From JAIXWP01 sp964428835 (GTDB lineage: Bacteria > Bacteroidota > Bacteroidia > Flavobacteriales_D > Sanyastnellaceae): a stretch of 64,000 bases of DNA. The notes below the pieces were generated by a model that worked only from the letters and a program-made list of their open reading frames with translations, had not been told where the DNA came from and did no database searches. The stretch lies in assembly GCA_964428835.1 (NCBI GenBank), contig CAYRZQ010000010.1, positions 1 through 64,000 on the forward strand. The letters are read 5' to 3'. Made by a program: the position numbers and the translations under genes. Shown one piece after another: positions 8,020-15,096 of this stretch; position 1 is the first letter of the stretch, and every line of letters begins with the position of its first letter.

Positions 8020-9573
8020 TTAGACAGCGATTTCTTCGCCTTCTTTATCAATGAAATGATACTCCAATAGTTCGCAAGACGAAGAGGCTTCTACAGCAAT
8101 TTTTACTTTGTGCTTCTTTCTCCAACGCTTGACAACACTGTCGAACCAGCCTTTGGTAAGATATGCCTCTACCATCGGATGCACGAGGAGTTTTAATTCT
8201 TTGTGAGTGCCTTCTTCGCTGAGATAGCGTAAGCTATTTTCGATTTCATCGGTGAAAAGCACAGAAGCTTGAACAACACCTTTACCGCCGCAGCTCGGAC
8301 ATTTTTCGGTAGTCACCACTTTTGTTACGGGCTTTACCCTTTCACGAGTGATCTCTACAACTCCGAATTTGCTTGGAGGAAGTACGTTGTGCTTTGCTTT
8401 GTCTTCGGCCATGAATTCACGAAGAGCATCGTGTAATTTGCGCTGGTTGTCGCGGTTTTGCATATCGATAAAGTCGATGCAAATGATGCCGCCCATATCA
8501 CGCAAACGAAGCAGTCGTGCCACTTCTTTAGCACATTCAATATTGGTTTGAAGTGCATTTTCCTCTTGGTCTTTCACAGTGGCATTTTTTCTATTACCAC
8601 TGTTTATGTCAATCACGTGCATCGCTTCAGTGTGTTCTACAATGAGGTATGCGCCGCTTTTCAGATTGACTTGTTTGCCGAAAGAGGCTTTAATTTGACG
8701 ATGTATATTGAATGCATCGAATAAGTCTGCTACCTTGTGAAGTTTGACGATATTCTCTTGTGAAGGTGCGATGGACTTCATGTAGCCGCGCACGAGTGCT
8801 GCTACTTGTTCATCATTCACGTGGATATTGGTGAAGTTGTCATTGAGAAGATCTCTGAGTACAGAGGAAGTCTTGTCAATTTCACCTAAAATACGCTGCG
8901 GAGGGCGCGCGTTTTTCATCGTCTTAAACATCTCTTCCCAACGCTTCACCAGGTCTTGTAGATCTTGGTCAAGCTCAGTCACGCTGGCACCCTCGGCTTG
9001 TGTGCGAATAATCACACCCATGTTGCTGGGGCGAATACTCTGCATGGATTTTCTCAAACGATCTCTTTCGTTTTCGTCAGTGATACGAGATGAAAGTGAA
9101 ACTTTGTTTGAGAAAGGAACCAACACGAGGTATCGACCTGCGATGGTGATTTCCGAAGTGAGGCGAGGTCCTTTTTGTGAGATAGGCTCTTTGGCCACCT
9201 GCACAGGAATCACATAACCTTGGCCCATCACATCCTTTATTTTTCCTTCTTTATGAATATCCTGCTGAAGCGGGAAGTTCATCAAGTCGGCTCCTTTCTG
9301 TTCTCCGCTAATAGTGCGGCGAGTAAAGAGGTTGAGGGAAGCGAATTGAGGTCCGAGGTCTAGATAGTGCAAGAAGGCATCTTTATCGTAGCCGACATCT
9401 ACAAAAGCGGCATTGAGGTGCGGAATAAGTTTGCGCACACGACCCAGGTAAATATCGCCCACAGCATATTGCTGATTGCGTTGCTCTCTATGCAACTCAA
9501 TCAGAGATTTGTCATGCAGCAATGCAATATCTACCCCAGTGGGAGTAGCATTTATGACTAGTTCAGCATTCAA
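8020..9573 (-). CDS. rng: Ribonuclease G/E family endoribonuclease
   Basis: Single-strand endoribonuclease for rRNA maturation and mRNA decay. The 517 residues contain an N-terminal S1-like domain (VGDIYLGRVRKLIPHLNAAFVDVG at about 41-65), the RNase H-like catalytic part with two metal Asp motifs (HVIDINSGN and CIDFIDM), the zinc-link CPSCGGKG, and a short C-terminal domain without an RNase E scaffold. The start aligned with homologues is TTG at 9573; no in-frame ATG lies near. The leader carries two hairpins that can pair in alternative ways, which with a weak start codon hints at translational control. It lies downstream of HU, TPR and the small ribosomal-type gene on the same strand. Confidence 0.93.
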   Translation of the reverse strand: MNAELVINATPTGVDIALLHDKSLIELHREQRNQQYAVGDIYLGRVRKLIPHLNAAFVDVGYDKDAFLHYLDLGPQFASLNLFTRRTISGEQKGADLMNFPLQQDIHKEGKIKDVMGQGYVIPVQVAKEPISQKGPRLTSEITIAGRYLVLVPFSNKVSLSSRITDENERDRLRKSMQSIRPSNMGVIIRTQAEGASVTELDQDLQDLVKRWEEMFKTMKNARPPQRILGEIDKTSSVLRDLLNDNFTNIHVNDEQVAALVRGYMKSIAPSQENIVKLHKVADLFDAFNIHRQIKASFGKQVNLKSGAYLIVEHTEAMHVIDINSGNRKNATVKDQEENALQTNIECAKEVARLLRLRDMGGIICIDFIDMQNRDNQRKLHDALREFMAEDKAKHNVLPPSKFGVVEITRERVKPVTKVVTTEKCPSCGGKGVVQASVLFTDEIENSLRYLSEEGTHKELKLLVHPMVEAYLTKGWFDSVVKRWRKKHKVKIAVEASSSCELLEYHFIDKEGEEIAV

Positions 9574-9589
9574 TGGAATGAGATTAGGA

Positions 9590-9627
9590 TGGATAAAATC
9601 CAGATAGGACTGGATACACTTATCCAG
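9590..9627 (-). promoter_or_regulatory. Structured rng leader with two competing hairpins
   Basis: Read on the minus strand, CTGGATA-AGTG-TATCCAG (9627-9610) is followed six bases on by TGGAT-TTT-ATCCA (9602-9590), 16 bases before the rng start. The second arm of hairpin 1 (ATCCAG) can also pair with the first arm of hairpin 2 (CTGGAT) across a six-base loop, so the two folds are mutually exclusive. No U-run follows, so it is not a standard terminator. Confidence 0.6.
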
Positions 9628-9675
9628 CCCTGTCTGAAAAAATCACTTACAAGTTATTACTAAAGCAGTAATATA

Positions 9676-9771
9676 CTAGCGCACTTTTTTCTTGTGACGA
9701 TTCTTTCTCAAACGCTTTTTTCTCTTGTGCGTTGCCATCTTATGGCGCTTTCTTTTTTTACCGCAAGGCAT
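9676..9771 (-). CDS. Very small basic ribosomal-type protein (AURKAIP1/COX24, mS38-like)
   Basis: A 31-residue frame, too short for most ORF callers: it begins MPCGKKRKRHKMATHKRKKR and is more than half Lys, Arg and His, ending at TAG 9676-9678. This matches the short Bacteroidota proteins annotated as AURKAIP1/COX24-domain proteins, whose mitochondrial counterpart is ribosomal protein mS38. The pattern KKRKRHKMATHKRKKR...NRHKKK is the basis for the call. It starts four bases after the TPR stop, so it is probably carried on the HU-TPR transcript, with rng downstream. Binding to the small ribosomal subunit is inferred from family. It could be spurious, but its composition and homology pattern argue otherwise. 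Confidence 0.8.
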   Translation of the reverse strand: MPCGKKRKRHKMATHKRKKRLRKNRHKKKVR

Positions 9772-9775
9772 TGTT

Positions 9776-10366
9776 CTACGGGTTTAGTTTTGTTTCTATT
9801 TTATTTATAAAGTCCTTAACTCTGTTGGCCACAATCGTGTCCGAGTTATGTCTTAGCAATTGCTCATAATTCCTTTTTGCATCAGCCAACATCCCCAACT
9901 TTTCTTGCGTTTGCGCAGCAAAGAGCAAAGCATAATTGTTGGTAGAGTCGATACGAACACCTTCATTGAAGTAGTATAGAGCTTTTTGAGCGCTATCCAT
10001 TTCCATATAAAGGCCACCCATATCGATATACGCCGCTAGATAACTTGGTTGGATGGAGATTACTTTGTTAAAACGCTCAATTGCTTTATCGTATTGACCG
10101 CTTTTCACAGAGAAAACTCCCAACCAATAATGTGCATCCACATTATCCTGGTCATCGGCCACGATCTCGCGAAGGATGGTAATACCTTCCATCGGATTCG
10201 GACCATTCACCAATTCGATGGCTTGCATCAATTTGAGTGAATCCTTATCTATCGGCTTCTCCGCTTTCTCCCTTACGGAAGAGGGAAGCTTGGGCATGAG
10301 TAAAAAAAGAACGAGTAGTCCTATGGACGCAGTGATGAGTAGTATGAGGGATGTCTTCTTAGACAT
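9776..10366 (-). CDS. Membrane-anchored TPR protein
   Basis: A 196-residue protein with one N-terminal hydrophobic helix (about residues 6-23) and three to four tetratricopeptide repeats (about 60-185), visible as spaced A-x-YWLG, Y-x-A-I-x-R and A-x-Y-x-D-M-G signatures. It most likely sits in the inner membrane with the TPR part facing the periplasm or cytoplasm, as a binding scaffold; no enzymatic motif is present. Its ATG lies inside the end of the HU gene (eight-base overlap), which suggests coupled translation. The partner is unknown. Confidence 0.85.
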   Translation of the reverse strand: MSKKTSLILLITASIGLLVLFLLMPKLPSSVREKAEKPIDKDSLKLMQAIELVNGPNPMEGITILREIVADDQDNVDAHYWLGVFSVKSGQYDKAIERFNKVISIQPSYLAAYIDMGGLYMEMDSAQKALYYFNEGVRIDSTNNYALLFAAQTQEKLGMLADAKRNYEQLLRHNSDTIVANRVKDFINKIETKLNP

Positions 10367-10658
10367 GCTCAGCTACTTTCACTTTTTCTTTCACTGAATC
10401 TACGAACTCCTTAGCTGGTTTGAACGCAGGTACATAGTGTGCAGGAATCGTCACGCTGGTCTTGGCCAAAATGTTTCTTCCCAATTTTTCTGCACGCTTC
10501 TTAACAATGAAGCTTCCGAATCCACGGAGATAAACGTTTTCACCGTTCTCCATAGAGTTCTTCACAGTTGCCATGAATCCTTCAACAATGGCCAGCACGT
10601 CTTCTTTGCTGATCCCGGTCTTGTTGGAGATGTCTGTTACGATATCTGCCTTCGTCAT
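10359..10658 (-). CDS. HU/IHF-family DNA-binding protein
   Basis: A 99-residue histone-like protein that bends DNA. MTKADIVTDISNKTGISKEDV is the usual alpha-helical opening, followed by VYLRGFGSFIVKKR in the beta-saddle and a DNA-binding arm (IPAHYVPAFKPAKEFV) in which the intercalating proline region is visible. The length is normal. It is the first gene of HU-TPR-mS38-like(-rng) and is divergent from mutY. A well-formed promoter lies 55 bases upstream. Confidence 0.95.
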   Translation of the reverse strand: MTKADIVTDISNKTGISKEDVLAIVEGFMATVKNSMENGENVYLRGFGSFIVKKRAEKLGRNILAKTSVTIPAHYVPAFKPAKEFVDSVKEKVKVAEHV

Positions 10659-10713
10659 CTTTCCTTGTGTTTTATATTATTGTTTTATGGATATTCGTCC
10701 AAATTTGGGGCGG

Positions 10714-10742
10714 CAAATATACGGGTAATCGCACAATTTCAA
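10714..10742 (-). promoter_or_regulatory. Promoter of the HU operon (TTG-N18-TATATTTG)
   Basis: On the minus strand TTG (10742-10740) and TATATTTG (10721-10714) are separated by 18 bases, fitting the Bacteroidota -33/-7 promoter. The HU start codon is 55 bases downstream. It sits in the HU/mutY divergent region. Confidence 0.7.
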
Positions 10743-10783
10743 TACGTTGTTTATCCGAGTGTTAGCTTTTTTTTATTAAAAAC

Positions 10784-11403
10784 ATGAATTTTAACACATC
10801 TCTGGTCGATTGGTACCATCGTTTTAAGAGGGATTTGCCTTGGCGTGATACGCAAGACCCCTATAAAATTTGGCTTTCAGAAATTATTCTTCAGCAAACA
10901 CGCGTCGATCAAGGGATGGCGTATTATCAAAAATTTGTGTCAAAATATCCCACCGCTGTTGATCTCGCTGAGGCTTCCGAAGACGAAATACTCAAAGATT
11001 GGCAAGGACTAGGGTATTACAGCCGTGCACGAAATCTTCATTTTTCTGCAAAAAAAATTGCCGCCGATTTTGATGGGAAATTTCCAAATTCTTACGAAAG
11101 TATTTTGAACCTCAAAGGGGTAGGGGAATACACCGCCGCCGCTATCGCTTCCTTTGCCTTCAATCTTCCGCATCCTGTGATCGATGGAAACGTGATGCGT
11201 GTCTTGTCGCGTTTCTTTGGCGTGTTCGAACCGATAGATAGCACTGAGGGTAAAAAGAAGCTTCAAGAACTGGCAAATAAACATCTGCTGCATTCAGATC
11301 CTGCTACATACAATCAAGCTATCATGGAGTTTGGGGCGTTGCAATGTGTTCCTGTAAATCCCAACTGCGACGTTTGCCCGCTCTCGAGCGGTTGTGTGGC
11401 TCT
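10784..11403 (+). CDS. mutY: A/G-specific adenine glycosylase MutY, N-terminal part
   Basis: MutY removes adenine mispaired with 8-oxoguanine. This part holds 206 codons: the catalytic Glu region ILQQTRVDQ (about residues 36-44), the helix-hairpin-helix LKGVGEYTAAAIASFAF (about 109-125), the catalytic Asp in HPVIDGNVMRVL, and the [4Fe-4S] ligands Cys-x6-Cys-x2-Cys-x5-Cys at the end (CVPVNPNCDVCPLSSGC). The C-terminal NUDIX-like domain runs into the gap. The HU-mutY-ssb-gldE-gldD order is familiar in gliding Bacteroidota. Confidence 0.95.
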
Positions 11404-11503
11404 NNNNNNNNNNNNNNNNNNNNNNNNNNNNNNNNNNNNNNNNNNNNNNNNNNNNNNNNNNNNNNNNNNNNNNNNNNNNNNNNNNNNNNNNNNNNNNNNN
11501 NNN
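11404..11503. other. Assembly gap (100 N) within mutY
   Basis: Exactly 100 N. MutY homologues are about 350 residues; 206 plus 26 are visible, so roughly 110-130 codons (about 350 bases) are probably missing rather than 100 bases. The apparent in-frame continuation is chance. Confidence 0.95.
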
Positions 11504-11584
11504 GTTCCTTGGAGTAAGATTACCGAAAAGGGCATTCCTCGCCTGATTGAGAAATACCTCGTGGATGTGGGCAAGTATGAATAA
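11504..11584 (+). CDS. mutY: MutY C-terminal end
   Basis: Twenty-six codons ending GIPRLIEKYL plus a short tail and TAA. A '.PRLIEK(Y/F)L' ending is typical of Bacteroidota MutY, so this is the 3' end of the gene broken by the gap at 11404-11503 and not a separate gene. Confidence 0.8.
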   Translation, partial: VPWSKITEKGIPRLIEKYLVDVGKYE

Positions 11585-11625
11585 GTTGTAAATAGAATAT
11601 ACGGTCGTGCCCTTGATGGAGGTCG

Positions 11626-11633
11626 TATATTTG
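11626..11633 (+). promoter_or_regulatory. Candidate -7 box for ssb
   Basis: TATATTTG, a perfect TAnnTTTG, 36 bases before the ssb ATG and 41 bases after the mutY stop. I see no TTG at the ideal upstream distance, so strength is uncertain. Confidence 0.5.
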
Positions 11634-11669
11634 TCAGGTAAATTATTTGTTAACCAAAATTATTCGACA

Positions 11670-12113
11670 ATGGCTAGCGTAAACAAAGTAATCCTTATCG
11701 GAAATCTGGGAGCAGATCCAGAAATCAAAACGTTCGACAACGGAGGAATGGTTGCCAACTTTAGAATCGCAACTACAGAGAGATGGAAAGACAAGAACTC
11801 TGGAGAGTTGAAGGAACAAACAGATTGGCATAACATTACCGTGCGCCGCCCTGCTTTGGCTAAAGTGGTGCAAGACTACATTAAGAAAGGTATGAGCGTG
11901 TACCTCGAAGGTCGCCTTCGCAATCGCTCTTGGGAAGTGAATGGTGAGAAAAAGTATATCACCGAAGTGGATATCGATGAATTGACCATCCTCACTCCAA
12001 AATCTCAAAGCCCTGCTGCATCAGGCTCAGTGCCTTCAAGCAGCAACAACAGCATGCCACCGGCTCCGCCAGTGCCTTCTGCTGCTCCGGTTGAAGACGA
12101 TTTACCATTCTAA
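11670..12113 (+). CDS. ssb: Single-stranded DNA-binding protein
   Basis: Coats single-stranded DNA during replication and repair. The start is the ATG at 11670 (MASVNKVILIGNLGADPEIK), the family's normal opening; an earlier in-frame start at 11607 would add 21 unrelated residues. The 147-residue protein has an OB fold (1-105), a Pro/Ser/Ala linker and the acidic tip DDLPF used to dock partner proteins. Located between mutY and gldE as in other gliding Bacteroidota. Confidence 0.96.
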   Translation: MASVNKVILIGNLGADPEIKTFDNGGMVANFRIATTERWKDKNSGELKEQTDWHNITVRRPALAKVVQDYIKKGMSVYLEGRLRNRSWEVNGEKKYITEVDIDELTILTPKSQSPAASGSVPSSSNNSMPPAPPVPSAAPVEDDLPF

Positions 12114-12139
12114 TTTTAGTCAAACCAATACCTTCCATT

Positions 12140-13483
12140 TTGGACAGTAGTGATATATTTCTGACTGAAATTTTTGTTCTCAGTATTCTGAACAGTGCAG
12201 GGCCTTTGGCCCTTGTACTGCTTTTACTCGCTTGCAGCGCTCTCATCTCGGGAAGCGAGGTAGCATTATTCTCCATTACCCCAGCCCAAAAGGCAGAACT
12301 CAAAGACGCAAAAGATCGAGGAAGCCAAGCCATAATTCAGCTCCTTGAAACTCCCGATAAAGAAACAGGCCCCAAACGCTTGCTGGCTACTATTCTGATT
12401 GCGAATAATGCAGTAAACATCGCCATTGTCCTGCTCGCAACACAACTCGCCAGTGATTGGTTCCCAGAAGGCAGTTACCCTGATTGGGTGATAACAATGA
12501 TTAATGTCGTTGCTATTACTTTCCTCTTGGTATTATTCGGTGAGGTAATTCCCAAAGTCTACGCTACTGGGAATAATCTCCGCAGCGCACGTTTCATGAG
12601 TCTTCCATTGATTCTAATCCAAAAGATTTTTTCTCCGCTTACGTTTGTACTCATGCGCTCAAGCGGCTTTTTAGAAGAAAAATTCAAAACAAAAAATGCC
12701 CGCAACATCACCGTTGATGATTTGGGATATGCCTTAGAACTCACCCAGGATGACAACCTAACTGAAGAGGAAAACAAAATTCTCGAAGGCATTGTCACCT
12801 TTGGTGCAAAGGAGGTGGGACAGGTGATGACTCCGCGGACAGATATCTGTTCTCTTTGGGAAGATGACAGCTTTGAAGAGGTGCTCTCCAAAGTAATGGA
12901 CAAGGGATATAGCCGATGGCCCGTGTTTAAAAACTCTCCCGATGAAGTGGTGGGTTTTCTTTTTGTGAAAGACCTATTGCCTTACCTCGAAGAGGTTGAA
13001 TTTAATTGGAGAGAACTGATTAAGCAGCCTTTTTTTGTTCCTGAAAATAAAAAGATTGACGATTTGCTTCAGCAATTTCAAAAAGAAAAAAATCACCTTG
13101 CAATCGTCGTAGATGAATATGGTGGCACAAGTGGTCTAATCACGCTTGAGGATATTCTCGAAGAAATCGTAGGAAATATTTCGGATGAATTCGATGATGA
13201 GGAATTGCATTACAGCAAGCTCGACAATCGCAATTTTATCTTTGAAGGTAAAACCGCTCTTGTAGATATTTACCGTATACTCGATATAGAATCCACACTA
13301 TTTGAAGAAGCGAAAGGTGATGCCACCACGCTCGCTGGATTCTTGCTCGAGCAATCGGGAAGAATTCTTGAAAAAGGAGATGAAGTGCATTTCGAAGGAT
13401 TTTTGTTCCGTATCGAATCGGCGGATAAAAGAAAACTAAAGCGCATAAAAATTACTTTGCCACAAAGCGTTTCAAATGATTAA
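12140..13483 (+). CDS. gldE: Gliding motility-associated protein GldE (CNNM/CBS family)
   Basis: A 447-residue inner-membrane protein: a DUF21/CNNM transmembrane domain (about 1-190, four hydrophobic stretches), a CBS pair (about 205-335, MTPRTDI and GTSGLITLEDILEEIVG) and a CorC/HlyC domain at the C-terminus. The architecture is that of hemolysin-C-like ion transporters; the name GldE follows from the gene directly before gldD. The start is TTG at 12140, giving MDSSD, as in other GldE openings. It overlaps gldD by eight bases. Its exact role in motility is not shown by sequence. Confidence 0.9.
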   Translation: MDSSDIFLTEIFVLSILNSAGPLALVLLLLACSALISGSEVALFSITPAQKAELKDAKDRGSQAIIQLLETPDKETGPKRLLATILIANNAVNIAIVLLATQLASDWFPEGSYPDWVITMINVVAITFLLVLFGEVIPKVYATGNNLRSARFMSLPLILIQKIFSPLTFVLMRSSGFLEEKFKTKNARNITVDDLGYALELTQDDNLTEEENKILEGIVTFGAKEVGQVMTPRTDICSLWEDDSFEEVLSKVMDKGYSRWPVFKNSPDEVVGFLFVKDLLPYLEEVEFNWRELIKQPFFVPENKKIDDLLQQFQKEKNHLAIVVDEYGGTSGLITLEDILEEIVGNISDEFDDEELHYSKLDNRNFIFEGKTALVDIYRILDIESTLFEEAKGDATTLAGFLLEQSGRILEKGDEVHFEGFLFRIESADKRKLKRIKITLPQSVSND

Positions 13484-14051
13484 ATACTTTTTTGTTTTAT
13501 CAAGCCTTTGTATTGTGCTAGCTGCATGCAGAGGAGAAGCCGTTCCGAAGCCTCGAGGCTATTTCAGAGTGTCTTTACCAGAGCATTCCTATTCCAAATT
13601 TGATTCGGAGTGCGACATCTCGATGGACGTTCCGAATTATGCCAAGGTGGAGATTTTTAAAGATAGAATTTCAGAGGATAGTTGTTGGTTCAATATTCAG
13701 ATTCCAAGATTCAAAGCAACGCTCTATTGTACCTATTTTAAGGTGAATAATAATCTTGAGTCACTAATTAACGATTCATATACGTTTGCGGCTAAACATG
13801 AAATGAAGGCCACGGCCCTCAAGCGCACTCTCATCCACGATGCGGAAAATGACGTGAACGGTATAATCTACGATATCGAAGGGGAAGCCGCTTCTCAAGC
13901 TCAATTCTTCCTTACAGATAGCACGACACACTTCTTTAGAGGAAGCTTGTACTTCAATAACAAACCAAACCCTGATTCAATAGCACCCGTATTGCAATTC
14001 GTCCGTGAGGACATCGACCACATGGTGCGTTCGGTGAGGTGGAGAAATTAA
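13476..14051 (+). CDS. gldD: Gliding motility lipoprotein GldD
   Basis: A 191-residue lipoprotein with lipobox VLAAC (Cys18) followed by the conserved PKPRGYFR(V)SLPEH segment typical of GldD. GldD is required for gliding and type IX secretion in Flavobacterium johnsoniae, where it is encoded directly after gldE as here. Translation is likely coupled to gldE (eight-base overlap). The TAA interlocks in a TTAA with the stop of a small gene on the other strand. Confidence 0.93.
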   Translation: MIKYFFVLSSLCIVLAACRGEAVPKPRGYFRVSLPEHSYSKFDSECDISMDVPNYAKVEIFKDRISEDSCWFNIQIPRFKATLYCTYFKVNNNLESLINDSYTFAAKHEMKATALKRTLIHDAENDVNGIIYDIEGEAASQAQFFLTDSTTHFFRGSLYFNNKPNPDSIAPVLQFVREDIDHMVRSVRWRN

Positions 14052-14209
14052 CGCGTTACTGCGCGTACAATCATCACTACCACACAAATCAAAAAGAGGA
14101 GAATGGAAATCTTGTTGATACCATGCATGAATCGCAAGTTGATATCCACTTTTTCCTTTTTGAAAAAATTGACAGGATTGAGATAATAGAGAATTTTCTT
14201 GAGCAACAT
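14048..14209 (-). CDS. DUF6728-like small membrane protein
   Basis: A 53-residue frame that starts at ATG 14209 (MLLKKILYYLNPVNFFKK) and continues through VDINLRFMHGINKISILLF into a single C-terminal helix rich in Ile, Leu and Val (about 34-49). A short amphipathic N-terminus, '(N)LR.MHGINKIS' and one helix match my memory of DUF6728 proteins of Bacteroidota; function unknown. A perfect TATATTTG box lies 16 bases upstream, and its stop interlocks with that of gldD, both supporting a real gene. A longer frame read in another phase across the same bases (13977-14237) has no such features. Confidence 0.8.
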   Translation of the reverse strand: MLLKKILYYLNPVNFFKKEKVDINLRFMHGINKISILLFLICVVVMIVRAVTR

Positions 14210-14224
14210 AATGAATGCTTTTGG

Positions 14225-14232
14225 CAAATATA
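14225..14232 (-). promoter_or_regulatory. -7 box for the DUF6728-like gene
   Basis: On the minus strand TATATTTG occupies 14232-14225, 15 bases before the ATG at 14209. Perfect match to TAnnTTTG; no clear -33 TTG at the preferred distance. Confidence 0.55.
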
Positions 14233-14240
14233 ACCAACGA

Positions 14241-14247
14241 AAGGAGG
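14241..14247 (+). promoter_or_regulatory. Strong Shine-Dalgarno before a GTG start
   Basis: AAGGAGG at 14241-14247 sits seven bases before the GTG at 14255. It is the only full-strength Shine-Dalgarno I noticed next to a start in this window, and it decides the start of the amidotransferase gene. Bacteroidota ribosomes normally hide the anti-Shine-Dalgarno, so this is unusual. Confidence 0.75.
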
Positions 14248-14254
14248 AATTGTT

Positions 14255-14294
14255 GTGAAGGTGCTTTTGCTTGACAATTACGATAGCTTTACTT
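14255..14294 (+). CDS. Glutamine amidotransferase TrpG/PabA, N-terminal end
   Basis: GTG at 14255 begins MKVLLLDNYDSFT, the invariant opening of anthranilate or aminodeoxychorismate synthase glutamine amidotransferase subunits, before the gap at 14295. The GTG is supported by a strong Shine-Dalgarno. The frame differs from that of the 3' part after the 100 N, so the gap length is not literal. Confidence 0.9.
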
Positions 14295-14394
14295 NNNNNN
14301 NNNNNNNNNNNNNNNNNNNNNNNNNNNNNNNNNNNNNNNNNNNNNNNNNNNNNNNNNNNNNNNNNNNNNNNNNNNNNNNNNNNNNNNNNNNNNN
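14295..14394. other. Assembly gap (100 N) within the amidotransferase gene
   Basis: Exactly 100 N. About 113 residues of a normally 190-residue protein are visible, so about 75-80 codons (230-240 bases), including the catalytic Cys, are missing. The reading frame changes across the N run, confirming that the length is a placeholder. Confidence 0.95.
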
Positions 14395-14697
14395 GGGTCG
14401 CTCAAAAATCTTGGAAAGGTCATTCACGGCCGCTCAAGCCTTTGCTTCTCCGTAGAAAATTCAATACTCTTCGAAAACATAAATAGCCCTTTTGAGGTTG
14501 GTCATTACCACAGTTGGGTGGCGGATACGATACCGAATGAGCTCATTGTAACAGCAAAAAACGAAGATGATCTGGTGATGGCAATAAGACACCGCAGTCT
14601 TCCGATTGAAGCAGTGCAATTTCACCCAGAATCTGTCCTCACTCCGGAGGGCAAACAAATGATTAAAAACTGGATAGATTCAATAAAAAATATATGA
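14395..14697 (+). CDS. Glutamine amidotransferase TrpG/PabA, C-terminal part
   Basis: Reading from the first base after the gap gives GSLKNLGKVIHGRSS, then VGHYHSWV and the catalytic His/Glu motif AVQFHPESVLTPEGK before TGA at 14695-14697: the C-terminal half of a class I amidotransferase that feeds ammonia to anthranilate or 4-amino-4-deoxychorismate synthase. There is no trpE or pabB partner in the window, so trpG and pabA cannot be separated; standing alone slightly favours a pabA or dual role. The stop overlaps ridA as ATGA. Confidence 0.92.
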   Translation, partial: GSLKNLGKVIHGRSSLCFSVENSILFENINSPFEVGHYHSWVADTIPNELIVTAKNEDDLVMAIRHRSLPIEAVQFHPESVLTPEGKQMIKNWIDSIKNI

Positions 14698-15074
14698 AGA
14701 AAGAAATCATTTTTTCAGACAAGGCTCCCAAAGCCATCGGTCCTTACAGCCAAGCTGTAAAATTTGGTAATATGTGTTTTTTAAGCGGACAAATCGCCAT
14801 CGACCCATCCACTCAAGAATACACTCCCGCCGATGCTGCCACGGAGACGAAGCAAATCATGAGCAATATCGGAGCTGTGCTTGCCGCGGCTGGCTTGTCT
14901 TTCGAACATATTGTAAAAACTTCCATATTCCTCAAGGACATGAATGACTTTGCGACGGTCAATGAGATTTATGCTTCATATTTTACTTCTGATTTTCCTG
15001 CACGAGAGACGGTGCAAGTTTCGGTTTTGCCAAAAAATGCAAGAGTTGAGATAAGCGTAATCGCGGCTCAATAA
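14694..15074 (+). CDS. ridA: RidA family reactive-intermediate deaminase
   Basis: RidA hydrolyses reactive enamine/imine intermediates released by PLP enzymes. The 126 residues carry the KAPKAIGPYSQAV opening, GNMCFLSGQIAIDP, and the active-site segment PARETVQVSVLPKNARVEI. Length is normal. The ATG overlaps the preceding stop (ATGA), so it is translated in one unit with the amidotransferase. Its placement after an amino-acid or folate biosynthesis gene agrees with its role. Confidence 0.95.
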   Translation: MKKEIIFSDKAPKAIGPYSQAVKFGNMCFLSGQIAIDPSTQEYTPADAATETKQIMSNIGAVLAAAGLSFEHIVKTSIFLKDMNDFATVNEIYASYFTSDFPARETVQVSVLPKNARVEISVIAAQ

Positions 15075-15083
15075 GACTTCATT

Positions 15084-15091
15084 TATCTTTG
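15084..15091 (+). promoter_or_regulatory. -7 box five bases before DUF4159 start
   Basis: TATCTTTG, a perfect TAnnTTTG, ends five bases before the ATG at 15097. It implies an internal promoter in the operon and a leaderless or near-leaderless mRNA. Confidence 0.55.
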
Positions 15092-15096
15092 ACACT

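Noticed and set aside
13977..14237. An 86-codon minus-strand frame over the gldD end
   Set aside because: Out of phase with the 53-codon gene that has a promoter box, membrane helix and family-like motif.
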